From: JAFEDN01 sp963795715
GTDB taxonomy: Bacteria > Pseudomonadota > Gammaproteobacteria > Coxiellales > Coxiellaceae
NCBI GenBank assembly: GCA_963795715.1
Contig: CAWCIY010000002.1
Span: 186,001-250,000 of the forward strand
Reading direction: 5' to 3'
Length of the DNA: 64,000 bases
The notes under the pieces are model-generated. The model was not told the origin of the DNA, did no database searches, and worked only from the letters and a program-made list of their open reading frames with translations. Below are positions 19,112 to 27,779 of the stretch, in pieces. Each line of letters begins with the position of its first letter. The stretch's first letter is position 1. A program made the translations under genes and the position numbers.

Positions 19112-19932
19112 TAGCTGGGAAAAGTGAGTGTATTATTGAAACCGCGATGCTGTAGCTGCGCCATCACAGATGTTTTTTGAATATCTTCTAAAGGTCCAAT
19201 TTGTACACGATACAAAGTTTTATCATTGACATAGAGCGGTTTAATCCGAGTAGATTGATGCGTCAATTGAGCCACTTGGAGTTTCACTTGTTCCGCCTTG
19301 GCCATTTGCTGAAAGGCGCCTACTTGAACATAGGAAGTCTTTGAGCTTGTCGCCAAGATAGGCTTGTCTTGAGCAGGTTCAAATGTAATGGCTTCTACTT
19401 TTACCTTAGTAGTTCCTTTTTCTGCATAACCTAATTTTTTGGCAGCGGCATAAGACAAATCCATAATACGTCCGTTTGCAAACGGGCCACGGTCATTGAC
19501 TTTCACTATTACTTGGCGATTATTTTCTAAATTAGTAACCCGCACATAAGTTGGAATAGGTAAAACCGGACTTGCTGCTGTCATTGCCAACATATCGTAA
19601 GGTTCATGGCTAGAAGTCAGTTTGCCATGGAATTTTGAACCGTACCAAGAGGCGACACCTACTTGTGAATATCCCTTAGCGGTATTTAAAACATAATATT
19701 GTTTGCCAACCGCCGTATAAACACCGGGGTTTCCATAAGGGGATTTGGGTTCATATTTGGGAACTGCATCTTTAATTGCGCTGACGTCTATTGGAAAAGG
19801 AGGTGGCCCATCCGATTGTGACGTTGTGATAGTCGGTTTTGTCTGACCCGGCATAGTGCTACAAGCAGTCAAGCCTAACAAAATAGCTAAAGAAGAAACA
19901 AGTAAACGTGAGATTGTAGTAATTTTAACCAT
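19111..19932 (-). CDS. rlpA: Septal-ring lytic transglycosylase RlpA (lipoprotein, SPOR domain)
   Basis: RlpA cleaves peptide-stripped (denuded) glycan at the division septum. It has a signal peptide with lipobox (LLGLTACST), a double-psi beta-barrel domain at residues ~85-185 (GVASWYGSKFHG, VRVTNLENNRQVIVKVNDRGPF, IMDLSYAAAKKLGY), and a C-terminal SPOR domain at ~195-273 (SYVQVGAFQQMAKAEQV, YRVQIGPL) that binds denuded peptidoglycan. At 273 residues it is compact but complete. Confidence 0.93.
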   Translation of the reverse strand: MVKITTISRLLVSSLAILLGLTACSTMPGQTKPTITTSQSDGPPPFPIDVSAIKDAVPKYEPKSPYGNPGVYTAVGKQYYVLNTAKGYSQVGVASWYGSKFHGKLTSSHEPYDMLAMTAASPVLPIPTYVRVTNLENNRQVIVKVNDRGPFANGRIMDLSYAAAKKLGYAEKGTTKVKVEAITFEPAQDKPILATSSKTSYVQVGAFQQMAKAEQVKLQVAQLTHQSTRIKPLYVNDKTLYRVQIGPLEDIQKTSVMAQLQHRGFNNTLTFPS

Positions 19933-20011
19933 AACCTATCCGTGTAATCTTTACAATAATATACCATAATAGTATCGTATTGCAACCTTATAAATTTTGA
20001 ATGGGGACAGG

Positions 20012-21577
20012 ATGTTAAAACGGGATATCTCAGGGACCAACATTTTGATTGCTGCCGCTGGAGGAATGATTGGTTCAGGTTGGCTGTTCAGTCCATACAT
20101 CAGTGCGCAAATTGCCGGCAGTGGAGCGCTGATCAGTTGGATTATCGCAACTGTTTTTATGATTTTAATCGCATTGCCGCTGTGTGAATTGGGAGCCATG
20201 ATTCCAATTGCTGGTGGAATGGCGAATTATCCAACTTTCACACATGGTCAGGAAGTTGGTTTTTTATTTGCTTGGGTATCTTGGCTTTCGTATGTAGTCA
20301 TGACCCCCATAGAAATCCAAGCCATTCTTCAATACGGCAGTCATTTTTTTCCTTCACTGGTAATTATGGGTAAGACCATCACATTATCAGGTTATGGTTA
20401 TTTAGCGGCCATAGTAATCATGTTAGCGGTAGTGCTATTAAATACTGTCGGTATCAAAATACTTGCGGAATGTAATAAATATGCAAGTATTATCAAGTTC
20501 ATCATTCCTTCGGTCGCTATTTTTTTCTTTTTAAAATCCGCACATACTTTTTCTAACTTAAACCTGTCTTTAAACCATGGCTATAATTGGTCCGCTATTT
20601 TTTCGGCATTATCAGTCGGCGGGGTCGCATTTGCTTTTACCGGTTTTCAAAACGGCCTTATGTTGGCGGGTGAAGTGAAGCATCCACAGCGAAATATTCC
20701 GATTGCAATCCTAGGTGCGGTCGCCGTGGGTTTTGTTTTGTATTTCACTTTGCAGCTAAGCTTTATTGTGGCTATTCCTCAGCAATATTTAGCAAACGGG
20801 TGGCAAAATTTGCATTTCCCAGGTGAGAGCGGTCCTTTGGTCGGTTTGGCTTTATTATTAGGGTTGGGGATTGTAGCGACTCTTTTAATGATTGACGCTT
20901 CTTTTTCCCCTTTTGGCACTACTTTAGTCTATACCGCCGCCACTTCCCGCATTCTTTACGGTATGGCTATGAATGATCATTTGCCTAAATTTTTATTGAA
21001 AGTGAATCGTTTTAAAATACCGGTTTGGACTTTATACATTAATTTAATAGTTGGCGCCTTGTCCTTTTTACCTTTTCCAGGGTGGCAAAAAATGGTTTCA
21101 TTTCTTTCTTCGACCAGCATTTTATCTTACGGAATTGGTCCTATTTGTCTATTGGCCTTGCGTAAGCTTCATCCGCAATCACACCGGCCTTTCAAATTAA
21201 AAGGGGCGGAATGGATTTGTTATATCACATTTTATGCTTGTAATTTAATGTTATTTTGGTGCAGCTTTGAAATTCTTTGGAAATTATATGTAGCTGTGTT
21301 GGTAGGGTTAACGATCTCTTTAGTTCATCAGCGCAAGAGTTTGTTTTCTTGTAGTAAAAGTACTGGATGGTTTTTCATATATCTCACTGTCATGTTAGCG
21401 CTTTCTTACCTAGGCTCTTTCGGCGGAATAGGGTTGATTAAATTCCCATTTGATCTACTGGTATTGTTACCCTTTAGCTTTTATATGCTGTACCTTTCGC
21501 AAATTTGGCTGAGCCCCGCAGGTAACGTCCATTATCTAACAGAACCTCATCAGCCCCACGGCTCGACCGCGGGATAG
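20012..21577 (+). CDS. APC-family amino-acid permease
   Basis: A ~521-residue inner-membrane protein with about 12-14 hydrophobic helices. The first helix carries the APC glycine motif (AAGGMIGSGWLFSPY), and FAFTGFQNGLMLAGEVKHPQRNIPIAI matches the conserved cytoplasmic loop of the superfamily. The substrate cannot be told from sequence. The ATG at 20012 is preferred to the upstream TTG at 19997 because GGGGACAGG lies directly before it. It is divergent from rlpA; the 79-base gap must hold both promoters. Confidence 0.85.
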   Translation: MLKRDISGTNILIAAAGGMIGSGWLFSPYISAQIAGSGALISWIIATVFMILIALPLCELGAMIPIAGGMANYPTFTHGQEVGFLFAWVSWLSYVVMTPIEIQAILQYGSHFFPSLVIMGKTITLSGYGYLAAIVIMLAVVLLNTVGIKILAECNKYASIIKFIIPSVAIFFFLKSAHTFSNLNLSLNHGYNWSAIFSALSVGGVAFAFTGFQNGLMLAGEVKHPQRNIPIAILGAVAVGFVLYFTLQLSFIVAIPQQYLANGWQNLHFPGESGPLVGLALLLGLGIVATLLMIDASFSPFGTTLVYTAATSRILYGMAMNDHLPKFLLKVNRFKIPVWTLYINLIVGALSFLPFPGWQKMVSFLSSTSILSYGIGPICLLALRKLHPQSHRPFKLKGAEWICYITFYACNLMLFWCSFEILWKLYVAVLVGLTISLVHQRKSLFSCSKSTGWFFIYLTVMLALSYLGSFGGIGLIKFPFDLLVLLPFSFYMLYLSQIWLSPAGNVHYLTEPHQPHGSTAG

Positions 21578-21634
21578 TGAATATTGCTTTTTACTAAGTG
21601 ATATGAGATTATAATATTTTTTTGTACAAAAAAA

Positions 21635-23710
21635 GTGTATTACCTAATGTTACTTAGGAAAGCGATGCAACAGATTACAGCTACCCAAAAAATAAGCTTC
21701 TTAAAAAAAATGGAGTGGTCAGAAACCCTGTTTTTCCTGTTGATAGCAGGAATTTTCATTATTATAAATTTGCCAAGCGTAAATACAATATTGTACGAAC
21801 AAGCAGATATAGCTGCCAATGGACTACTTATTCAAGATGCAAAATCACTGCACTTATTAGTTGGAAATTATTCTAGATTAGGCTTTAACCATCCGGGCCC
21901 TGCTATCTTATATGTTTTGGCTTTCGGTGAATTGATTTTTTATGACTGGTTGCATTTGGTGAATTCGCCCATAGCAGGTCAAACCATTGCGGCAGCCTTC
22001 TATAATACTTTTTGGATCGCTCTGATATTTAAGCAAATCCGGCAAATAACTGGTTCAATGATTTCTTCGGTTTTGACTATTTCAGTTTTTTTATTAGTCA
22101 CTACTTTTTTAGATAAAGAAATTTTGACTAGTTTGTGGTTTCCGTATTTATATTTTTTTCCATTTGCCGCTTTTCTTGTTTCAATATCGAGACTTGTATA
22201 TGGAAAAACAGAATCACTGTTTACTGTCTTTCTAAGTGCAGGATTTCTGATTAATGGTCATGTCTGTTTTGTTCCATTAATAGGAATTATTTTTTTTATT
22301 ATAACAATTTTTAATTATTGTATTTCTAGAAAAAACTCTACCTGTATTCGCATATTAAGTAAGAATTTTCTTTATATAAACAAAAAATCCATAATCGGGT
22401 GTTTCATTATTTTAATTTTGTTTTTTATGCCATTGCTATTGCAAACCATCCTTCACTTTCCAGGTCCTGTTCCGGATTACATCGCTTTTAGCAGACAACC
22501 TAAGACTAACACTCTTTGGGAAATATTTCAGTATGTGAGTTTCTATTGGAAAGGTAAGGTTTTCTTTTTAATGGGGATCAGTGTAGGCTTGGCAATGTAT
22601 TTTTTTTCCCGTTCTTTATTCAAGAAATCCGTCACAGATGTACGTTCAATACTGATTACTTTTTTTGCCGCAACTTTTTCAGCTCTTTTTTATGCAAAAT
22701 ATGGCATTGATAATCTAAATATGTCGTATATTGAGGTGTTTTATGGAACAGTTCCCGCTTTATTGGTCGCTCTGATGTGCTTATGTATTTACCAAATGCT
22801 AAATATTCCTCAAAAAAGAGAATGGGTTTCGGTCCTGGCAGTCTTATGCCTCATCTTTTTATTTACGCGAATCTATCACCCTTATAAAGCATCTTTTCCC
22901 GTAGGTGAACAGCACACCACAAGTCAACTTGACATGACAGAATTTATTCATTCATTAGAGATTATAAAATCTAAATCTAAAAAAAGATTGGTACTGGATT
23001 TAGATGTACTGGAGTTAGGTGACAATCAAGATCGGGCACGAGACTGGGACAAAGTTTGGGGAAATTTAGTGGGAATCCAATTATACGCAAAAAGAAATAA
23101 AATCGATAACTTATTTTGTATAAATAAAAACTGGCATATTTTATTTACTAAATCGGCTCTTTGCAGCAACGAAGAAGTTCTAACAGGCAAAAGATTTATT
23201 GTTGTTAGTAATAGTGATAAAAACCCAATAGGATTACCTGTAATTAAGGGAATGGGACTTGAGTTTTATGAGTACTCTCCATTTGATATCTCCCAGGGAA
23301 AATATATCAGTGTATCTGATGCTCCGTTCTTATTTGAGGAGTATTTTCTTCAACGCGGCTGGTCGGATGTAGAGAAGAATTTTGTTTGGTCAGAGGGAAA
23401 TGAATCACATTTATTGTTTCGATTAAAACCTGGTTTTTCTGGAACTGTACTACTGGATGCCAGCGCGTTTGTTCCCTTTCCTGATTCCAAAAAATTATTG
23501 TCTGTATATGTTAATAATACGTTTGCTTCCAATTACGAGTTCACTCCTGAGAATAACCGAAAGAAGCTGACTATTTCAGTTAAAAATCTCAAATCTGAAA
23601 TCATAGATATTAAGCTTGTTATTGACAAGGTAGTATCACCGCATGATTTAGGGTTATCTCCAGATCCTAGAAAAGTGGGTATTGCTTTATATGGCATACA
23701 AGTTAAATAA
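21635..23710 (+). CDS. Large multi-pass membrane protein, possible polyprenyl-phosphate-dependent glycosyltransferase (GT-C-like)
   Basis: A 691-residue protein with about 10-11 hydrophobic helices in the first ~430 residues and a soluble C-terminal domain of ~240 residues. The first external loop holds an acidic residue in EQADIAANGLLIQDA and a conserved-looking GNYSRLGFNHPGPAILYVLA. The layout (helix bundle, early acidic loop, periplasmic C-terminal domain) is that of GT-C glycosyltransferases such as arabinofuranosyltransferases, but I see no diagnostic signature. Its place as first gene of the DprE/UbiA cassette supports a role as the enzyme that uses the lipid-linked sugar. The start is GTG at 21635; ATG at 21644 is an alternative. 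Confidence 0.5.
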   Translation: MYYLMLLRKAMQQITATQKISFLKKMEWSETLFFLLIAGIFIIINLPSVNTILYEQADIAANGLLIQDAKSLHLLVGNYSRLGFNHPGPAILYVLAFGELIFYDWLHLVNSPIAGQTIAAAFYNTFWIALIFKQIRQITGSMISSVLTISVFLLVTTFLDKEILTSLWFPYLYFFPFAAFLVSISRLVYGKTESLFTVFLSAGFLINGHVCFVPLIGIIFFIITIFNYCISRKNSTCIRILSKNFLYINKKSIIGCFIILILFFMPLLLQTILHFPGPVPDYIAFSRQPKTNTLWEIFQYVSFYWKGKVFFLMGISVGLAMYFFSRSLFKKSVTDVRSILITFFAATFSALFYAKYGIDNLNMSYIEVFYGTVPALLVALMCLCIYQMLNIPQKREWVSVLAVLCLIFLFTRIYHPYKASFPVGEQHTTSQLDMTEFIHSLEIIKSKSKKRLVLDLDVLELGDNQDRARDWDKVWGNLVGIQLYAKRNKIDNLFCINKNWHILFTKSALCSNEEVLTGKRFIVVSNSDKNPIGLPVIKGMGLEFYEYSPFDISQGKYISVSDAPFLFEEYFLQRGWSDVEKNFVWSEGNESHLLFRLKPGFSGTVLLDASAFVPFPDSKKLLSVYVNNTFASNYEFTPENNRKKLTISVKNLKSEIIDIKLVIDKVVSPHDLGLSPDPRKVGIALYGIQVK

Positions 23711-24635
23711 AATTATTCTTCCTGGTGGCGCTGGTCTGGTTGGTCAGAATCTAGTGATCCAGTTGAAAAACAGGGGCTATCAAAATATAGTTGTTCTGGA
23801 TAAGCATCGTGCTAATCTGGCAGTATTGAAACAGATTCATCCGGATATTACTGCTGAGTATGCAGATCTATCTAAACCTGGGGATTGGGATAGACATTTT
23901 TCCGATGCCACGGCAGTGGTGATGTTACAGGCACAGATTGGTGGTCATGATTATACGGAATTTGTTCGTAATAACGTAGATTCAACGCGCCTTATCTTGG
24001 ATGCTATAAAAGCACATAAAACACCTTATCTCGTACATATCAGTTCTTCGGTGGTTAAATCAGTAGCAGATGATTTTTACACTTGTACTAAGAAAGATCA
24101 GGAAAGCGTGGTACTGCATAGTGAGATCCCTTGTACAATATTGCGCCCGACTTTGATGTTTGGTTGGTTTGATCGTAAACATCTGGGTTGGCTCTCACGT
24201 TTTATGAAAAATGTTCCGATATTTCCCATCCCTGGAAATGGACGATATATTCGCCAGCCTTTATATGCTGGAGATTTTTGCAATGTCGTTATCAATTGTA
24301 TTGAAAATAAAGTGATTGGAGGAATTTATAATATTTCGGGTCATGAAAAAATAGATTATATTGACATGGTTTATGAGATCAGGCGGGCAATCGGTGCTAA
24401 AGCCTGGATTATACGAATTCCGTATCGACTTTTTTATGGGTTGATCTGGTTATGGGGGATTGTAGATCAAAATCCGCCATTCACGGTTCAGCAACTTGCG
24501 GCGCTGAGAGCCAAAGATGAATTTGAAGTTATTGATTGGCCAAATATTTTTGGAACATCTTACACGCCATTTAGGAAAGCCATTGATATGACTTTTAATG
24601 ATCCTATTTATAGCCGAGTGGTGTTGGAATTTTGA
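23691..24635 (+). CDS. NAD-dependent epimerase/dehydratase (extended SDR)
   Basis: A ~314-residue extended SDR protein. The Rossmann motif is G-G-A-G-L-V-G at the N-terminus; Ser and Y-x-x-x-K appear in HISSSVVKSVADDFYTCTKKD. The middle shows the usual substrate-side segment RPTLMFGWFDRKHLGW. Such enzymes act on nucleotide-sugars or related substrates; this substrate is unknown. The ATG at 23691 overlaps the end of the preceding gene by 20 bases, so it is part of the same transcript. Confidence 0.8.
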   Translation: MAYKLNKIILPGGAGLVGQNLVIQLKNRGYQNIVVLDKHRANLAVLKQIHPDITAEYADLSKPGDWDRHFSDATAVVMLQAQIGGHDYTEFVRNNVDSTRLILDAIKAHKTPYLVHISSSVVKSVADDFYTCTKKDQESVVLHSEIPCTILRPTLMFGWFDRKHLGWLSRFMKNVPIFPIPGNGRYIRQPLYAGDFCNVVINCIENKVIGGIYNISGHEKIDYIDMVYEIRRAIGAKAWIIRIPYRLFYGLIWLWGIVDQNPPFTVQQLAALRAKDEFEVIDWPNIFGTSYTPFRKAIDMTFNDPIYSRVVLEF

Positions 24636-24637
24636 AT

Positions 24638-25924
24638 ATGAAACAAAGAATTGCGGTGTTGGGAGCAGGGCCTATGGGCTTGGCTGTCGCTTATCAATTA
24701 GCAAAAGATGGATACCAGCCGATTATTTTTGAAGCCGATGATCGCATCGGCGGAATGACTGCTTCATTTGATTTCTCTGGATTGTCCATTGAACGGTATT
24801 ATCATTTCCACTGCACATCAGATCATGATTTCTTGGCTATGTTAGACGAGCTGGCATTGTCCCATAAAATGCGCTGGGTAGAAACCAGAATGGGATATTG
24901 GTATCAACAGCGGCTACAAGCTTGGGGCAATCCACTAGCGCTCCTTCGGTTTCAAGGACTCAGTCTTCTAGCAAAATTCCGCTATGGTCTTCATGCTTTT
25001 CTCTCTACCCAACGCACTGACTGGAAGCCGTTGGATCACCAAAATGCGACAGACTGGATTAAACGTTGGGTAGGCAAGGAAGCTTATGAAGTGTTGTGGC
25101 GACGTTTGTTCGACTATAAATTTTACGACTATGCCCACGGATTATCGGCTGCCTGGATATGGAGCCGCATCCGGCGTATTGGTCGTTCACGTTATAATAT
25201 ATTCCGGGAAAAACTCGGTTATCTGGAAGGAGGCTCTGAAACGTTGTTGCAAGCCATGCGCAAGGCTATTGAAGCGCATGGCGGTGAGATTCGCCTAAAA
25301 TCACCAGTTAATCGTGTTATTATCAAAGAAAATACCGTGCGTGGCGTAGAAGTAATGGGAAAATTAGAAACCTTTGACAAGGTGATCAGTACAATCCCTT
25401 TGCCTTATATTCCTCGTCTAATGCCTGATTTACCGACAGATATTCTCCATCGCTTTCAATCGGTTAAAAGTATCGCGGTAGTCTGTGTTATCGTCAAATT
25501 GCGCAAGCCCTTCACCGGAAATTTCTGGTTAAATACTAATGATCCTGAGATGGATATTCCTGGCCTGGTAGAGTATACCTGTTTACGACCACTAGACCAG
25601 CATCTCATCTATGTGCCTTTTTACATGCCAGGTGAACATCCTAAATTTGCCGAAGCTGATCAGATATTTCTCGATAAAGTGCGCCGTTACCTAAAGAAGA
25701 TTAATCCAGCTTTAAGTGATGATGATTTCATTGATCTGCGAGCAAATCGTTATCGTTACGCGCAACCCATTTGTGATCCGGGCTTCCTGGACAAATTGCC
25801 TCCAGCCGCATTGCCAGTGAAAGGTCTTTGGGTGGCTGACACTTCTTATTATTATCCTGAGGACCGGGGAATATCTGAAAGTATAGGTTTTGGAAGAAAC
25901 ATGGCCAGGGAAGCAATGAAGTGA
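24638..25924 (+). CDS. FAD-dependent amine-oxidase/UDP-galactopyranose-mutase-like oxidoreductase
   Basis: A ~428-residue flavoprotein with an N-terminal dinucleotide-binding motif (AVLGAGPMGLAVAYQLAKDG), the second FAD block ending in RIGGMTASF, and a C-terminal FAD-contacting segment (VADTSYYYPEDRGISESIGFGRNMA). The overall plan is that of protoporphyrinogen-oxidase/desaturase-like flavoenzymes often encoded in polysaccharide loci. The precise reaction is unknown. The ATG at 24638 is 2 bases after the previous stop and the gene overlaps the next by TGATG. Confidence 0.8.
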   Translation: MKQRIAVLGAGPMGLAVAYQLAKDGYQPIIFEADDRIGGMTASFDFSGLSIERYYHFHCTSDHDFLAMLDELALSHKMRWVETRMGYWYQQRLQAWGNPLALLRFQGLSLLAKFRYGLHAFLSTQRTDWKPLDHQNATDWIKRWVGKEAYEVLWRRLFDYKFYDYAHGLSAAWIWSRIRRIGRSRYNIFREKLGYLEGGSETLLQAMRKAIEAHGGEIRLKSPVNRVIIKENTVRGVEVMGKLETFDKVISTIPLPYIPRLMPDLPTDILHRFQSVKSIAVVCVIVKLRKPFTGNFWLNTNDPEMDIPGLVEYTCLRPLDQHLIYVPFYMPGEHPKFAEADQIFLDKVRRYLKKINPALSDDDFIDLRANRYRYAQPICDPGFLDKLPPAALPVKGLWVADTSYYYPEDRGISESIGFGRNMAREAMK

Positions 25925-26322
25925 TGCAGCAGTTTCTGTCGCGGCAATTTCTACTGTTTTTATTGACCGGGGGGATGGCGGCGGTTATTAATTTTAATTC
26001 CAGAATAATATTAAATACTTGGATGAGCTTTTCTGATGCGGTAATTTTGGCTTATTTGATTGGCATGACCACCGCCTTCATATTAGCCAAATGTTTCGTA
26101 TTTACCGAGAGCCAGCAAACCATTCATCGTTCCGTTGTATTTTTTATCATAGTCAATGTGGCTGCGATATTACAAACTTGGGTAATTAGTATCAGTTTGG
26201 CATATTATTTGCTACCACGGTTAGGGGTGACGTTATATGTGCGCGAGATTGCTCATTTAGTTGGTATATCAGTTCCTATCATTACCAGTTATGTTGGTCA
26301 TAAGCATTGGTCATTTCGGTAA
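25924..26322 (+). CDS. GtrA-family membrane protein (probable polyprenyl-phosphate-sugar flippase)
   Basis: About 132 residues with four hydrophobic helices, the GtrA fold: an N-terminal QFLLFLLTGGMAAVINF helix, a conserved SYVGHKHWSF end typical of the family. GtrA proteins are proposed to move undecaprenyl-phosphate-linked sugars across the inner membrane; in the mycobacterial arabinan pathway a member of this family is placed next to the DprE genes. The start overlaps the previous stop (TGATG). Confidence 0.87.
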   Translation: MQQFLSRQFLLFLLTGGMAAVINFNSRIILNTWMSFSDAVILAYLIGMTTAFILAKCFVFTESQQTIHRSVVFFIIVNVAAILQTWVISISLAYYLLPRLGVTLYVREIAHLVGISVPIITSYVGHKHWSFR

Positions 26323-26333
26323 AATGAGGTGTT

Positions 26334-27779
26334 ATGTTGAGTGATACTTGTCCTTTGGTGGTTGACCTTGACGGTACACTGATTCACACCGACATGCTGC
26401 ATGAGTCTGTGTTGAAAATCTTGCGAGATCACCCATTACAGGCTTTGCGCATTCCTTATTGGCTATCCCGAGGCAAAGCTACTTTGAAGCAGCAGCTAGC
26501 TCAGCGCGTTGATTTTGATCCCAGCATTTTGCCTTATAACATGGATTTATTGCACTGGTTAAAACAACAACGAGCGGCAGGACGCAAGTTGATATTGTGT
26601 ACGGCTACTGATCTTTCAATGGCTACCCTCATTACTGAGCATTTGGGTTGCTTTGATGAGCTGATTGCCAGCGATGGTCATGCCAATTTAGCGGGCAAAC
26701 AAAAAGCGGCTACGTTAGAGCAGCGTTTTGGTTCTACTGGTTTTGATTATGCCGGCAATTCTCGAGCAGACCTGGCAGTATGGCAACGTGCGCGTCGAGC
26801 AATTATTGTCAATGCATCCAACCATTTAACTAAAAAAGTTGAAGCACAATGTGAAGTAGAACGTATATTTCCATCACGAACTTTGGGAATGGGTATTTGG
26901 CATCGAATGATGCGTCCGCATCAATGGTTAAAAAATTTATTATTATTTATTCCAATGCTCGCAGCGCACTATCTAATTAATTTAGCGATGTGGCTAACTT
27001 TGGCAATGTCTTTTGTTTCATTTAGCTTATGCGCTTCGGCTGTTTATATATGTAACGATTTGCTGGATCTGGAAAGTGACCGGCAGCACTTGCGTAAGCG
27101 TAAAAGGCCTTTCGCCTCAGGATCAGTACCCGCTTGGGTAGGAGTAGCTGTGTCGCCGCTATTATTGTTGGGCAGTTTAGCAATAGCCGAACGTGTTGGT
27201 AATCTGTTTGCTTTATCATTGTTATTTTATTTCTTACTCACTTGTGCTTATTCTTGGAAACTGAAACGTTTAGTATTAGTTGATTGTTTGACCTTAGCTA
27301 TACTCTACACCATGCGTATCATTGCTGGCGCTATGGCGGTGGGTGTGTCATTGTCTTTCTGGTTATTGGCATTTTCTCTTTTTCTTTTTTTATCACTGGC
27401 TTTTGTCAAACGCTGTGCTGAATTACAATCACATTTGCATTCTGACAGCGGCAAAGCAAAAGCCCATGGTCGCGGATATTACATGAGTGACCTCCTAATA
27501 ATACAAGCTTTAGGGATAGCATCCGGCTATGCTGCGGTTTTAGTGCTGGCGCTTTACCTAAACAGTGATGCTGTCTTGCGATTATATCTAACGCCAGAAT
27601 GGGTATGGGGTACGGTGCCAGTGATGTTGTTTTGGGTAAGCTGGGTATGGTTACAAGCACATCGGGGTAAAATGCACGACGATCCCTTAATATTCGCTGT
27701 GAAAGACAAAGCAAGTTTGTTCTCAGGATTGATTTTTGTAGGTTTTTTAGTGCTAGGCACTATGAGCTGGATATGGTAA
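26334..27779 (+). CDS. HAD-phosphatase/UbiA-prenyltransferase fusion (phosphoribosyl-polyprenol-phosphate synthase-like)
   Basis: A 481-residue two-domain protein. The first ~180 residues are a HAD hydrolase (V-D-L-D-G-T-L at 10-16; ILCTATD; the DYAGNSRADLAVW segment). The rest is a UbiA membrane prenyltransferase: MRPHQWLKNLLLF (~190-202) and the metal/diphosphate motif N-D-L-L-D-L-E-S-D (~240), with about eight helices. UbiA relatives with MRPHQWxKN make polyprenyl-phosphate-5-phosphoribose from PRPP, and the next step removes the 5-phosphate; the fused HAD domain would supply that phosphatase. It overlaps the next gene by 7 bases. Confidence 0.88.
   Translation: MLSDTCPLVVDLDGTLIHTDMLHESVLKILRDHPLQALRIPYWLSRGKATLKQQLAQRVDFDPSILPYNMDLLHWLKQQRAAGRKLILCTATDLSMATLITEHLGCFDELIASDGHANLAGKQKAATLEQRFGSTGFDYAGNSRADLAVWQRARRAIIVNASNHLTKKVEAQCEVERIFPSRTLGMGIWHRMMRPHQWLKNLLLFIPMLAAHYLINLAMWLTLAMSFVSFSLCASAVYICNDLLDLESDRQHLRKRKRPFASGSVPAWVGVAVSPLLLLGSLAIAERVGNLFALSLLFYFLLTCAYSWKLKRLVLVDCLTLAILYTMRIIAGAMAVGVSLSFWLLAFSLFLFLSLAFVKRCAELQSHLHSDSGKAKAHGRGYYMSDLLIIQALGIASGYAAVLVLALYLNSDAVLRLYLTPEWVWGTVPVMLFWVSWVWLQAHRGKMHDDPLIFAVKDKASLFSGLIFVGFLVLGTMSWIW

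Noticed and set aside
19997..20011. TTG start of the APC permease
   Set aside because: The ATG at 20012 has a Shine-Dalgarno directly before it; the TTG has none.
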